NCBI RefSeq assembly: GCF_000429165.1
Contig: NZ_AUBI01000001.1
Coordinates: 62,001 to 126,000 of the forward strand
DNA from: Acetobacter nitrogenifigens DSM 23921 = NBRC 105050
Lineage (GTDB): Bacteria; Pseudomonadota; Alphaproteobacteria; Acetobacterales; Acetobacteraceae
Reading direction: 5' to 3'
DNA length: 64,000 bases
Under the pieces are notes generated by a model. It searched no databases, was not told the DNA's origin, and saw only the letters and a program-made list of their open reading frames with translations. Position numbers and translations under genes: made by a program. Shown in pieces: positions 26,820 to 34,399 of this stretch. The stretch's first letter is position 1; each line of letters begins with the position of its first letter.

Positions 26820-27677
26820 ATGACCAACTCCCCCTTGACGCGGCCACCCGTGCGTCCGTCCTCCGACGCCTCGGCGCAGCTTGAACGTCTGATCGACGTC
26901 ATGGCGCGCCTGCGCGATCCGGACAATGGCTGCCCCTGGGATGTCGCGCAGACGCCTGCGACCATCGCACCCTACGCCATCGAAGAAGCGTATGAGATCG
27001 CCGACGCTATAGACCGAGGCGCCTGGGACGAGACCGCTGACGAGTTGGGCGACCTGTTGCTGCAGGTCGTGTTTCAGGCGCGCATGGCCGAAGAAAGCGG
27101 GCGATTCGACTTCTCCACAGTAGCCCGCGCTATCGCCGACAAGATGATCCGCCGCCACCCACATGTTTTCACGGACGAAACGACGGCGGCGCGCGACGAC
27201 GCCGCGCTGATGGCGCAATGGGAGACCCGCAAGGAGCAGGAACGCATCGCGCGCGCCGAGACCGGCGCTCTCGCTGGCGTTCCCAGTGCGCTTCCGGCGC
27301 TACTGCGGGCGCGCAAACTCGCCGCACGTGCGGCCCGCGTTGGGTTCGACTGGCCCGACGTTAAGGGCGTGTTCGCTAAGGTGCAGGAAGAAGTGAACGA
27401 GGTCGGCGTCGAACTTGCGAACGGCGACCGGGACGCGCTTGAGGATGAGATCGGCGATCTGCTGTTCGCCACAGCCAGCCTCGCCCGACGGCTGGAGCTT
27501 GACCCGGAAGCGTGCCTGCGCCGCGCGAACGACAAGTTCTCCCACCGGTTTCAGGCGCTTGAGGCCATTCTCGCAGAACGGGGCCTTACACCATCAGGCA
27601 GGTCGGTCGATGAACTCGACGCCGTATGGAACGAGGTCAAGGAGCGCGAGCGCGCCGGGAAGGCGCGCTCAGCCTGA
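26820..27677 (+). CDS. mazG: Nucleoside triphosphate pyrophosphohydrolase MazG
   Basis: MazG hydrolyses NTPs to NMP and pyrophosphate and limits misincorporation or ppGpp-linked stress. The 285-residue protein has two MazG domains. The first contains LRDPDNGCPWDVAQT, EEAYEIADAI and ELGDLLLQVVFQA; the second contains KVQEEVNEVGVEL and EDEIGDLLFATASLAR. The chosen start, MTNSPLTRPPVRP, is uncertain by a few codons because ATGs at 26784 and further upstream are in frame, but those extensions run into the end of the permease gene. Confidence 0.94.
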   Translation: MTNSPLTRPPVRPSSDASAQLERLIDVMARLRDPDNGCPWDVAQTPATIAPYAIEEAYEIADAIDRGAWDETADELGDLLLQVVFQARMAEESGRFDFSTVARAIADKMIRRHPHVFTDETTAARDDAALMAQWETRKEQERIARAETGALAGVPSALPALLRARKLAARAARVGFDWPDVKGVFAKVQEEVNEVGVELANGDRDALEDEIGDLLFATASLARRLELDPEACLRRANDKFSHRFQALEAILAERGLTPSGRSVDELDAVWNEVKERERAGKARSA

Positions 27678-27681
27678 GCGC
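27665..27681. terminator. Hairpin at the mazG-aroE convergence
   Basis: GCGCTCAG and CTGAGCGC are perfect 8-bp arms around a single C, spanning the mazG stop. Only 13 bp separate mazG and aroE, so this inverted repeat is the natural candidate for a bidirectional stop. No T-tract. Confidence 0.45.
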
Positions 27682-27690
27682 CAGGGCGCC

Positions 27691-28542
27691 TTATGCGCCG
27701 AAGATTTCCTTCAGCTTCTCAGCCATGACCTGCGCGTCAGGCTTTTTGCCCATCCACTGCTCGACGCCTATCACGCCCTGATTCACCAGCATGCCCAGAC
27801 CATCCAATGTGGTGCAGCCCTTCTTGGCCGCCGTCCGTAAAAGGCGTGTTTTTGGCGGATTGAAAATGACGTCGGCGACGATCTCCACTCCGCCGAGAGT
27901 CTCAACGTTCACGTCCGGCATCGCCTCAGCGTCGCCAAGACCGACCGGAGTGGCGTTGATGAGGATCTCAATGCCCTCTGGGACATCGATGTCCCCGTCC
28001 CAAGGTAGGGCGCTCGCTGAGGATTTCGTGTTTTCAGCAAGAAGCTTTGCGATCTCCTCAGCCTTTGAGACATCGCGGCTTGCGATCGCGACAGACGCGG
28101 CTCCGGCTAGCCCCAGTTCCACGGCGATCGCACGCGCTGCGCCGCCCGCTCCAAGCAACAGCACTCGCTTGCCCGCAGGATCGGTCACGCTCTTGAGCGA
28201 TTCCAGAAAGCCCTTTCCGTCCGTGTTGTCGCCGGTCAGCTTGCCGTCACTGATTGAAACGCAGTTGACTGCGCCTATCAGCTTCGCGGCGTCGGTCACG
28301 CCGTCAAGGTGCTGGATGACCGACACCTTGTGCGGCATGGAGCAATTGAAACCCACCCATTCCATAGCCTTAGCGCCTGCGACCGCGCTGGCGAGATTTT
28401 CCGGCTTCACGTCGCAATTGACGTAGCGCGCGTTCGTGCCGTCGCTTTCCCACGCGGCTTCAATCATCGCGCCCGTCGGGTTGTCCTTGCAGGGGGTCGA
28501 GAACGATCCGGTGAGAATGGCGCGGAAGTTCTGGTCCGACAT
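27691..28542 (-). CDS. aroE: Shikimate dehydrogenase family protein
   Basis: A 283-residue NADP-dependent dehydrogenase of the shikimate/quinate type. The catalytic Lys-Asp pair is in FNCSMPHKVSVIQHLD and LTGDNTDGKGFLESL; VLLLGAGGAARAIAVEL is the nucleotide-binding loop, and ILINATPVGLG is conserved. The N-terminus ILTGSFSTPCKDNPTG differs from classic AroE (VIGxPxxHSxSP), so this may be the AroE-like group acting on shikimate or quinate. AAGGAG precedes the ATG. Convergent with mazG. Confidence 0.85.
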   Translation of the reverse strand: MSDQNFRAILTGSFSTPCKDNPTGAMIEAAWESDGTNARYVNCDVKPENLASAVAGAKAMEWVGFNCSMPHKVSVIQHLDGVTDAAKLIGAVNCVSISDGKLTGDNTDGKGFLESLKSVTDPAGKRVLLLGAGGAARAIAVELGLAGAASVAIASRDVSKAEEIAKLLAENTKSSASALPWDGDIDVPEGIEILINATPVGLGDAEAMPDVNVETLGGVEIVADVIFNPPKTRLLRTAAKKGCTTLDGLGMLVNQGVIGVEQWMGKKPDAQVMAEKLKEIFGA

Positions 28543-28630
28543 GCTGAGATCTCCTTTGTCGAGACGTTGTGCCAGTGCGCACAGTCATGAAAATGACTCT
28601 GGGCGGCAAAGGTTCTGCCACGGAATGACA

Positions 28631-28652
28631 GCGGACCGTCCGGACGGTCCGC
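28631..28652. terminator. 22-bp perfect palindrome downstream of SDR gene
   Basis: GCGGACCGTCC is followed directly by its reverse complement. It stands 50 bp beyond the SDR stop and about 90 bp before aroE, both on the minus strand. It may act as a weak terminator or as a protein-binding site. Confidence 0.4.
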
Positions 28653-28702
28653 CTGACCTGATCATGTCACCGCCGTGCGTGATCGCTCTTTCGAGCAAGT
28701 CA

Positions 28703-29482
28703 TCAGAACGTCGCGTTGATCATCCCACCGTCGAGCAGAACGTTTTGTCCGACCATAAAGCCGACATGCTCGCTGCACAGGAAAGCGCCGACAGCGCCGA
28801 AGTCCTGTGCACGACCGAGATGCCCTGTCGGGATGCTTGCCGCAAGATCGGCGCGGGCTTGTTCGTAAGAAACGCCACGATTGCGCGCATCGCTCTCGAT
28901 ACGCCCCGACAGCCTGTCCGTCTCGTGCATGCCGGGAAGAAGATTGTTGATGACAACGCCATGTTTTGCAACCTGCCGCGCTGTTCCCGCGACATAGCCC
29001 GTCAGCCCGCAGCGCGCGCCCGTCGAAAGTCCCAGATTGCCGATCGGCGCTTTCACTGAGGATGACGTGATGTTGACCACCCTGCCCCATCCGCGTTCGA
29101 TCATCCCCGGCAACACGGCCTTGATCAGCATGATCGGCGTCAGCATGTTGGCGCCGACGGCGCTCAGCCAGTCTTCTTCCGACCAGTCGCTCCACATTCC
29201 CGGCGGCGGTCCACCCGCGTTGTTGATCAGGATATCAGCGGCGGGCTCGGTCTCCAGCAGCTGCGCCCGCCCCTGTTCAGTCGTCACGTCAGCAGCAACG
29301 GTCTTGATGGAAACGGCGTAGCGTTCAGACAAATCGGCCGCCGTCGCCTCCAGAGCCTCTGCCCCTCGGGCGTTCAACGTCAGATGCACGCCAGCCGCCG
29401 CCAGTTTCTCGGCGACGCCACGCCCAAGTCCTTTGGACGCGGCGCATACGATCGCCTTACGTCCTGCAATGCCGAGATCCAT
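28703..29482 (-). CDS. Short-chain dehydrogenase/reductase lacking the catalytic Tyr
   Basis: A 259-residue SDR-fold protein with the nucleotide loop ASKGLGRGVAEKLA, NNAGG, NITSSS and a C-terminal VLLDGGMINATF. At the site of the YxxxK motif it reads LSTGARCGLTGYVAGTARQVA: the Tyr is Gly or Ala and the Lys is Arg. This is the pattern of the beta-ketoacyl-ACP-reductase-like SDR subgroup that lacks the normal tetrad. Activity therefore cannot be assumed from the fold. Good Shine-Dalgarno GGGAGAG ahead of the ATG. Confidence 0.85.
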   Translation of the reverse strand: MDLGIAGRKAIVCAASKGLGRGVAEKLAAAGVHLTLNARGAEALEATAADLSERYAVSIKTVAADVTTEQGRAQLLETEPAADILINNAGGPPPGMWSDWSEEDWLSAVGANMLTPIMLIKAVLPGMIERGWGRVVNITSSSVKAPIGNLGLSTGARCGLTGYVAGTARQVAKHGVVINNLLPGMHETDRLSGRIESDARNRGVSYEQARADLAASIPTGHLGRAQDFGAVGAFLCSEHVGFMVGQNVLLDGGMINATF

Positions 29483-29512
29483 CGTTCACTCTCCCTGAAA
29501 CGCTGGCGCAGC

Positions 29513-31432
29513 TTAGTCGCGCGCGCCGCGTAACCGCAATTCGGCGCGTAACGCGTCCGCCACGGCGCGAACCGGGGTCCGCCATGCCCTCTCCGGAAGG
29601 GCCGGCTCTACCTGCTGGAACATGCGCAGAGACGGGTACCAGAGATTACGTTGTTCTCCACTCTCGTCTTTCGCCCACGAGCCCGCGGCCCACCGCCAGT
29701 CGCCACCATATCGATTCAGCAACCAGACCGGCTTGCCCATCGCGCCTGCAAGATGCGCAATAGCGGTGTCCACCGTGATAACGAGGTCGAGTTCTCCGAC
29801 GATGGCCGCCGTCTGCGCCATATCTCCCTCGGGCAACGGAACAACGTTTGGCGGGCAGGCTCCCGGCTGGAGAGAGCGCCATTCGACGTTTCCGATCGCC
29901 AGCAGATCGGCAAGCTCTTCCCATCCAATTGAGCGGCGCCTGTCGAAACGGTAAGAGGAATTTCCTGCGCTGCAAACGCCTATTTTCATGACAGAACAAT
30001 TCCGTCCATCTTTCCACCCCGTACCCAGATAAGGCAGAAAAGGCGGCGGCCGTCCTGCATCGAGCAGAAACGGCAGGCTTAGAACGGACGCATGGGCGCT
30101 TGAGGCCTCGCCATCGTGCGCGTCGGCCGAAATCGTCAGCCTTCCAGACTCCCTGCTGCGCGCCCAGTTCGGCGCCGAGACGCCACGTTCAAGCAAGGCG
30201 ATCATCGTCGGCGGCGCTTGAAGATGAACGGGCGCGCGCTCAAGCGTCGCTGGCACAAAACGCAGGAACTGGATGAAATCGCCCAGCCCCTGCTCCGCGG
30301 TGAGCAAAACGCGACCCGCCTGCGGTCTACCGTCCCAACGAGACAATTCCGTCCCCGGCAAAGGCGGCATGAACGCCAGCCGCGCTTCGAAATTCCGCCA
30401 ACCGTCCCTAAATCGACCTTCGGCCAAATCGAGCGTTCCAAGATTGAACCACGCACGAGCGGCGTCCCGGCCGTCAGGCCGCGCTGTGATAACCGAAGCG
30501 AACAGGCCGCGCGCAGCGTCCCGGTCTCCGAGTTCACCAAGCAACGTGCCTCTGTTCAGGGCGATCAGCGGATCGTCCGGCCGTAACGCGGAGGCTCGCA
30601 GGAAGGCCGCGTCGGCGCCCGACAGGTCTCCGCACGCCATCCTTACCAACCCGAGATTCGTTTGTGTTTCGGCTGAATTCGGAGAGGCGATGGCGGACGC
30701 CTCCAGCGCTTCGGCCGCCTCCCCCATGCGGCCAACGTCGAACAACGCAGCGCCATGGTTGGCCAACGCTGCGGGATCGTCGGGAAGTCTCTCCCGCACT
30801 TCGGCGAACGTCTGCTCCGCTTCCTCCGCCCGTCCGAGCCGCCGCAGCAGTTCCGCCTTATGCTGGCGGGTCACGACGTCGCCCGCGACAGCGAGTGTCA
30901 CGGCGTCCTCATACGCCATGAGCGCCGCGTCGCCCTTCCCCCACCGTTCAAGCAACCGTCCATAGACCAGCCTGAAACCGGCCTCGGCGGGCCGCATCCG
31001 TATCACGTCGCGCAACGTCTCCATGGCTTCGTCCATCCGCCCAAGCGCCTCCAGCGCCTGCGCGAGGGCGAGACGCGGGGAGGCCTCGTCCGGGGCGGCG
31101 AGAGTCGCCACATGCAGGGCGGCGCGAGCCGGCTCAGCGTGGCCAAGGGCCAGCAGCGAAAGCCCCAGCGTGACATGCAGGGCCGCACTGGCCCGGTCCG
31201 TCGTCGAGGAAAACCTGACAGCCTTTCCCGCGTAGGCGACCGCCGCGTCGTAACGCCCCACCTGATGTGCTGTTCTGGCAAGCGCATGCAGAACATCGGC
31301 GTTCTCCGGCTCCCGCGCCAGAACAGCGCGCAGATCGTCGAAGGCTCCTGCCGCGTCGCCAACCTCCAGACGTCCGAGCGCCACAGTGATTTCCGCGGGA
31401 ATGTCACCTGTCACGCTGTTTTCCTTCACCAT
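29513..31432 (-). CDS. TPR-repeat protein with glycosyltransferase-9-like C-terminal domain
   Basis: A 639-residue protein. Residues 1-330 form tetratricopeptide repeats with the usual ALArtahqvGRYDAAVAYAGKAV-type pattern. The C-terminal part (about 370-640) has a heptosyltransferase-like ending, ELDLVITVDTAIAHLAGAMG followed by KPVWLLNRYGGDWRWAAG, where GT9-type proteins bind nucleotide sugar. Such fusions are common in alphaproteobacteria, often linked to glycosylation of surface structures; substrate unknown. It has no signal peptide. It lies at the left edge of the type VI cargo module but its composition is that of the host genes. Confidence 0.8.
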   Translation of the reverse strand: MVKENSVTGDIPAEITVALGRLEVGDAAGAFDDLRAVLAREPENADVLHALARTAHQVGRYDAAVAYAGKAVRFSSTTDRASAALHVTLGLSLLALGHAEPARAALHVATLAAPDEASPRLALAQALEALGRMDEAMETLRDVIRMRPAEAGFRLVYGRLLERWGKGDAALMAYEDAVTLAVAGDVVTRQHKAELLRRLGRAEEAEQTFAEVRERLPDDPAALANHGAALFDVGRMGEAAEALEASAIASPNSAETQTNLGLVRMACGDLSGADAAFLRASALRPDDPLIALNRGTLLGELGDRDAARGLFASVITARPDGRDAARAWFNLGTLDLAEGRFRDGWRNFEARLAFMPPLPGTELSRWDGRPQAGRVLLTAEQGLGDFIQFLRFVPATLERAPVHLQAPPTMIALLERGVSAPNWARSRESGRLTISADAHDGEASSAHASVLSLPFLLDAGRPPPFLPYLGTGWKDGRNCSVMKIGVCSAGNSSYRFDRRRSIGWEELADLLAIGNVEWRSLQPGACPPNVVPLPEGDMAQTAAIVGELDLVITVDTAIAHLAGAMGKPVWLLNRYGGDWRWAAGSWAKDESGEQRNLWYPSLRMFQQVEPALPERAWRTPVRAVADALRAELRLRGARD

Positions 31433-31870
31433 GCGGGCGCATCGCGGACCATAAATTCCTCAGACCACTGCAGGGGGGTAAAATATACCCTTTGCAGCCT
31501 CTTCCGAAGACCTGCTCCGCGGAATTACGCACCGGCAGGGAGACTCTGAGAGGCGGCCCTATCAGATGGCGAACGGTCTCTCGGTTTATCCGCGCAGGAA
31601 TTTGAAGCGTGCTTCTGCTTCCCGTCCCCGCACCGCTACACGGAAAGAATCCTACGGCGTGTTGTCAGTTAAGGAGGACGTCCCCCCCCCCCTCAAAGCC
31701 GGGAAAACAGACATCATAAAGCGCTAGAAAGTACCGCCCTCATGGTCTTCTCCGCTATTGGGAGAAGCCTGAACCTTCATGATGCGGCGAGATTCAAAAA
31801 AGCAACGACAGATCATTTCGCTGTCGAACACGGTCGGTCAAGGACATGGCCGGCCGTGGTGGCGCAGGTC
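31433..31870. other. Intergenic left flank of the type VI cargo module
   Basis: 438 bp without a recognised gene. It contains the boundary repeat copy L (31653-31678), a run of 11 C (31682-31692) and a 7-bp stem CTTCTCC/GGAGAAG (31747-31767). An open frame on the plus strand ends LRRVVS at the TAA inside the repeat, with no support further upstream. The Eag gene transcript ends here. Confidence 0.5.
31653..31678 (+). repeat. Island-boundary repeat, copy L
   Basis: 26 nt on the plus strand, identical to the minus-strand copy R (34262-34287) except for one base (T for C in the middle). The two form an inverted pair enclosing the three cargo genes. The last part, TTAAGGAGGA, resembles a stop codon plus Shine-Dalgarno. 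Confidence 0.75.
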
Positions 31871-32305
31871 TCAGGTTATCCGGAAACTTTGCAAAATCTT
31901 TGTGAACTGCGGCTCTATCTCGGAGAAATGATCCTGACTTGCGGTCGCTGTGGAGATGACGACAGTTTTTTCGCCTGCATAGGCGTAGGTGATCGACTGT
32001 GTGACGGGAACGCCGCCCGACGTCCACGCGATGGTCAGTTCCACTGTAAGCCGCGCACTCGTCGCGCGGCGCAGGGAGACCTCTCGAAAATCAGCGAGCG
32101 CCGTCTCCATCTGGTCGATCTGGCGATCGACGAACTCGTGCAGCCGCTCGATGCGATCCTCAGGCAGGCTGTCCGACAGCGTCTCTCTCGTGATCACGAG
32201 ATTTGGCGTCAGGCCGGAAGGTGACGGGGCGCTGGCGGAGACAATGAGCATCGACGCGTCGCGCCATCCCTCGGGGCAGGTGATGGTCATCCCCTGAAGA
32301 GACAT
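31871..32305 (-). CDS. DcrB/DUF1795 (Eag-type) type VI effector chaperone
   Basis: About 144 residues starting MSLQGMTITCPEGWRDASML. It shows the DUF1795 pattern: a short beta strand, PNLVITRETL, a helix with VDRQIDQMETAL, VPVTQSITYAY and a final SEIEPQFTKILQSFRI. Eag proteins of this family bind the hydrophobic N-terminal segments of PAAR effectors and load them on the type VI spike; an effector with exactly such segments is two genes upstream. ATG 32305 has GGAGA at good spacing; an alternative ATG at 32326 overlaps the stop of the ankyrin gene. No signal peptide, fitting a cytosolic chaperone. Confidence 0.8.
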   Translation of the reverse strand: MSLQGMTITCPEGWRDASMLIVSASAPSPSGLTPNLVITRETLSDSLPEDRIERLHEFVDRQIDQMETALADFREVSLRRATSARLTVELTIAWTSGGVPVTQSITYAYAGEKTVVISTATASQDHFSEIEPQFTKILQSFRIT

Positions 32306-32325
32306 AGGTCGTTCTCCGTTCGACA

Positions 32326-32832
32326 TCAGCGTTGCGCTCCCGGCGGCGGCCATTTGCCCGCCTTGTCCAGAGCGAGAATTTGATCTGGGTCTGGCGGTGG
32401 AAGCGGGAAACCCCTTGCCCTCAGTTTTTCGATGACCCGAAGTCGGGCTTGATCTTCATTGGATCCGCGCAAAACTAAACTAGTCAAAGCATATCCGCCT
32501 GCCACAACACCAAATTTATCATGAGCCCAGATATCAGCGCCATGATCGATGAGGATTTCCACGACAGGCCATTGATCTGTTTCTGCTGCGTTTATCATCG
32601 GCGTTGATCGATCTTCTGGCGCACGCTCATTAAGGCCGATGCCTTGAGCTGCCAGCTTTCGCACTTCGTCCGTTTCCGAGTTCATCACAGCGCCGATCAT
32701 CGGGATGTGAGGATAGTTGGGATCGACCTCTCCGACCTTGCGATCATCGTGATGCTGGCTCACGGCATGTTCCTTTTTCTTGCACGCGGCGCAGCACAGG
32801 CAGACCGCGAGAATGACGGGCAGGACGCGCAT
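32326..32832 (-). CDS. Ankyrin-repeat lipoprotein, probable immunity protein of the PAAR-lipase effector
   Basis: A 168-residue predicted lipoprotein: MRVLPVILAVCLCCAACKKK has a signal peptide with a lipobox Cys. It is followed by ankyrin-like repeats (MIGAVMNSETDEVRKLAAQG, then TPMINAAETDQWPVVEILID with HGAD, then GYALTSLVLRG). Its ATG overlaps the effector stop (TGATG). Immunity proteins for periplasm-acting lipase effectors are exported, and ankyrin-type ones are known; that, with the coupling, is the basis of the call. It was not tested against a sequence database. Confidence 0.72.
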   Translation of the reverse strand: MRVLPVILAVCLCCAACKKKEHAVSQHHDDRKVGEVDPNYPHIPMIGAVMNSETDEVRKLAAQGIGLNERAPEDRSTPMINAAETDQWPVVEILIDHGADIWAHDKFGVVAGGYALTSLVLRGSNEDQARLRVIEKLRARGFPLPPPDPDQILALDKAGKWPPPGAQR

Positions 32833-34082
32833 CACAGGCATCCGTTTCTGGCGAGAGACCGCCGAATCTGGCGCTGGCGTTGGCTGAGAGCTTCGTTGAC
32901 GTTGTCCATGAAGTGAAGCAGAACGTCGCCCACCCCGGCGCCGATGATGGACGCCCGCAGCCATCCGGCGGCGTTGACCTTCCAGCGCGGATCTGTGGCC
33001 GCACTGAAAAGACTGGGTGGGTCGAGCGCCCAGGTTCTGGTCGCCGCCGCCTCAGGGATCGGCAATGTCGACTGAACGCCATGCAGGATCTCCCCCTTGA
33101 CGTAAATTTCGTCAATGTCGGCGTTCACAGGATGCGCTACGGTTTTGGCGTTCAGACCTGCCGGATTTAACGTCGTGGCTGGCAAACCCGTCGCTCTCGC
33201 AGCTGCCGACGCAAGGCCGCCGCCGAGGGAGTGGCCGGTGAAATGAGCGCCAGCACCGGCCGGTGAAAGTCTTACACGCTGGGCTATCTTTTGCGCCTGA
33301 TCATAGTAGAAAGTGTCGTGACCTAGGCCCTGCGCAAAGTTGGTTTTCCAGTCCTCACCACTGCTGGTGCCCTTGAAGGCGACGATCGGCGCATTGGTCT
33401 TGTTATTGATAAACACCGCAGCCCTGAAGTCGGTCGGCTTGTTGGTCTTAGGGTTTGTGGGATGCTCGAGCATTTCCGGCGACAAACGTAACTTCCTCAA
33501 ATCTTCGTCTGTCGCATTGCGATACCCGTCTGGCGGCGTCCGGCTTTCGGGAGGATCGTAGGCGGCGCTTGCGGCCTGCGCGTCGATGCGGAACCGTTCG
33601 AACGTCGCGGCTTCCCCGCGCAGAGCGGAGCATACTGGCGATTGCCGCGGTCCCCCAATTAGGACGTTGGGCGATCCGATGCGGATCGCCGCGCCGCAGC
33701 CCATCAGATCGGCGACGCGGGCGGCCGGTTGCCCGTTGATGAACACGGTCGCAGCCCCGGTAGCCACCGGGATTGGCGCGCCGGCGTGTAGCGCGCATTC
33801 GCCTGTGGCGAGGCCCACCATCGCCGCGGGCAGACCGTTGACGAAGGTGTTCCTCGAGCCGGTCGTGATGACGCCGGTGACTGGTCCTGCAAACCTGCTG
33901 CCAATCGCAGCGCCCAACCCGGTGGTCGCCAGAGCCGCACCAACGGCCAGCGCGCCCAGCCCGCCTGTCGCAATGACGCCCAGCCCTATCGCGGCGCCAA
34001 TCGCAAGCCCGGCGGCGAGACCTTCGAGCGTCGCCGCATGGCCGAAAGAATCCGTGACCCGGGCGGCGGGTTGCGTGCTCAT
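32832..34082 (-). CDS. PAAR-domain type VI effector with C-terminal lipase
   Basis: A 416-residue polymorphic effector. MSTQPAARVTDSFGH opens the PAAR domain, which is interrupted by glycine-rich hydrophobic segments (about residues 21-66). It continues with VFINGQPAARVADLMGCG and SPNVLIGGP to about residue 145; the three-sided PAAR tip caps VgrG. A linker with EMLEHPTNPKTNKP leads to a class-3-lipase-like domain, APIVAFKGTSSGEDW and the nucleophile elbow GHSLGG with S285. It should cleave membrane lipids of a rival cell in the periplasm. ATG 34082 with AAGGAG upstream is preferred to GTG 34106. No vgrG, hcp or tss gene is in the window. Confidence 0.85.
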   Translation of the reverse strand: MSTQPAARVTDSFGHAATLEGLAAGLAIGAAIGLGVIATGGLGALAVGAALATTGLGAAIGSRFAGPVTGVITTGSRNTFVNGLPAAMVGLATGECALHAGAPIPVATGAATVFINGQPAARVADLMGCGAAIRIGSPNVLIGGPRQSPVCSALRGEAATFERFRIDAQAASAAYDPPESRTPPDGYRNATDEDLRKLRLSPEMLEHPTNPKTNKPTDFRAAVFINNKTNAPIVAFKGTSSGEDWKTNFAQGLGHDTFYYDQAQKIAQRVRLSPAGAGAHFTGHSLGGGLASAAARATGLPATTLNPAGLNAKTVAHPVNADIDEIYVKGEILHGVQSTLPIPEAAATRTWALDPPSLFSAATDPRWKVNAAGWLRASIIGAGVGDVLLHFMDNVNEALSQRQRQIRRSLARNGCL

Positions 34083-34399
34083 AGAAAACGTCCGCTCCTT
34101 CGCCACCTGTAACTGACACGACGACAGGCCCTGCGACAGCCACAGCGCCTGCGGCGGTCATAAGGCCCTGCAATGAGCAGATTTTAACGTCGCGCGGCGA
34201 TCCAGGCAACGTGAGGTTCCGCAGTCGCGGCTCCCACTCAGCCGCAATGGCTATATCCATATCCTCCTTAACTGACGACACGCCGTAATCTGAAACCAGC
34301 CTTTTCGCCGCCCACGCACCACCGTATTGGTTGCCTTGCCGCCTGCATGCGCTTGCGCCGCGCGCGAGAACTGATGGCTACCGATGGAGATGACCGGTC
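34083..34399. other. Right flank of cargo module with boundary repeat and open frames
   Basis: 317 bp between the effector gene and the divergent M32 peptidase. On the minus strand a frame is open from upstream through GVSSVKEDMDIAIAAEW and LTLPGSPRDVKICSLQGLM into the effector gene, where it becomes a shadow. Another frame ends LRRVVS at the TAA in the repeat. Neither is clearly a gene. The effector promoter and the M32 promoter must lie here. Confidence 0.4.
34262..34287 (-). repeat. Island-boundary repeat, copy R
   Basis: On the minus strand it contains GGCGTGTCGTCAGTTAAGGA. One mismatch to copy L (31653-31678, opposite strand) over 26 nt and five to copy C (8234-8259). It stands 180 bp upstream of the effector start. 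Confidence 0.75.

Noticed and set aside
33448-34105. Long minus-strand frame overlapping the PAAR effector
   Set aside because: Beyond its first 60 codons it is an Arg-rich shadow of the effector gene.
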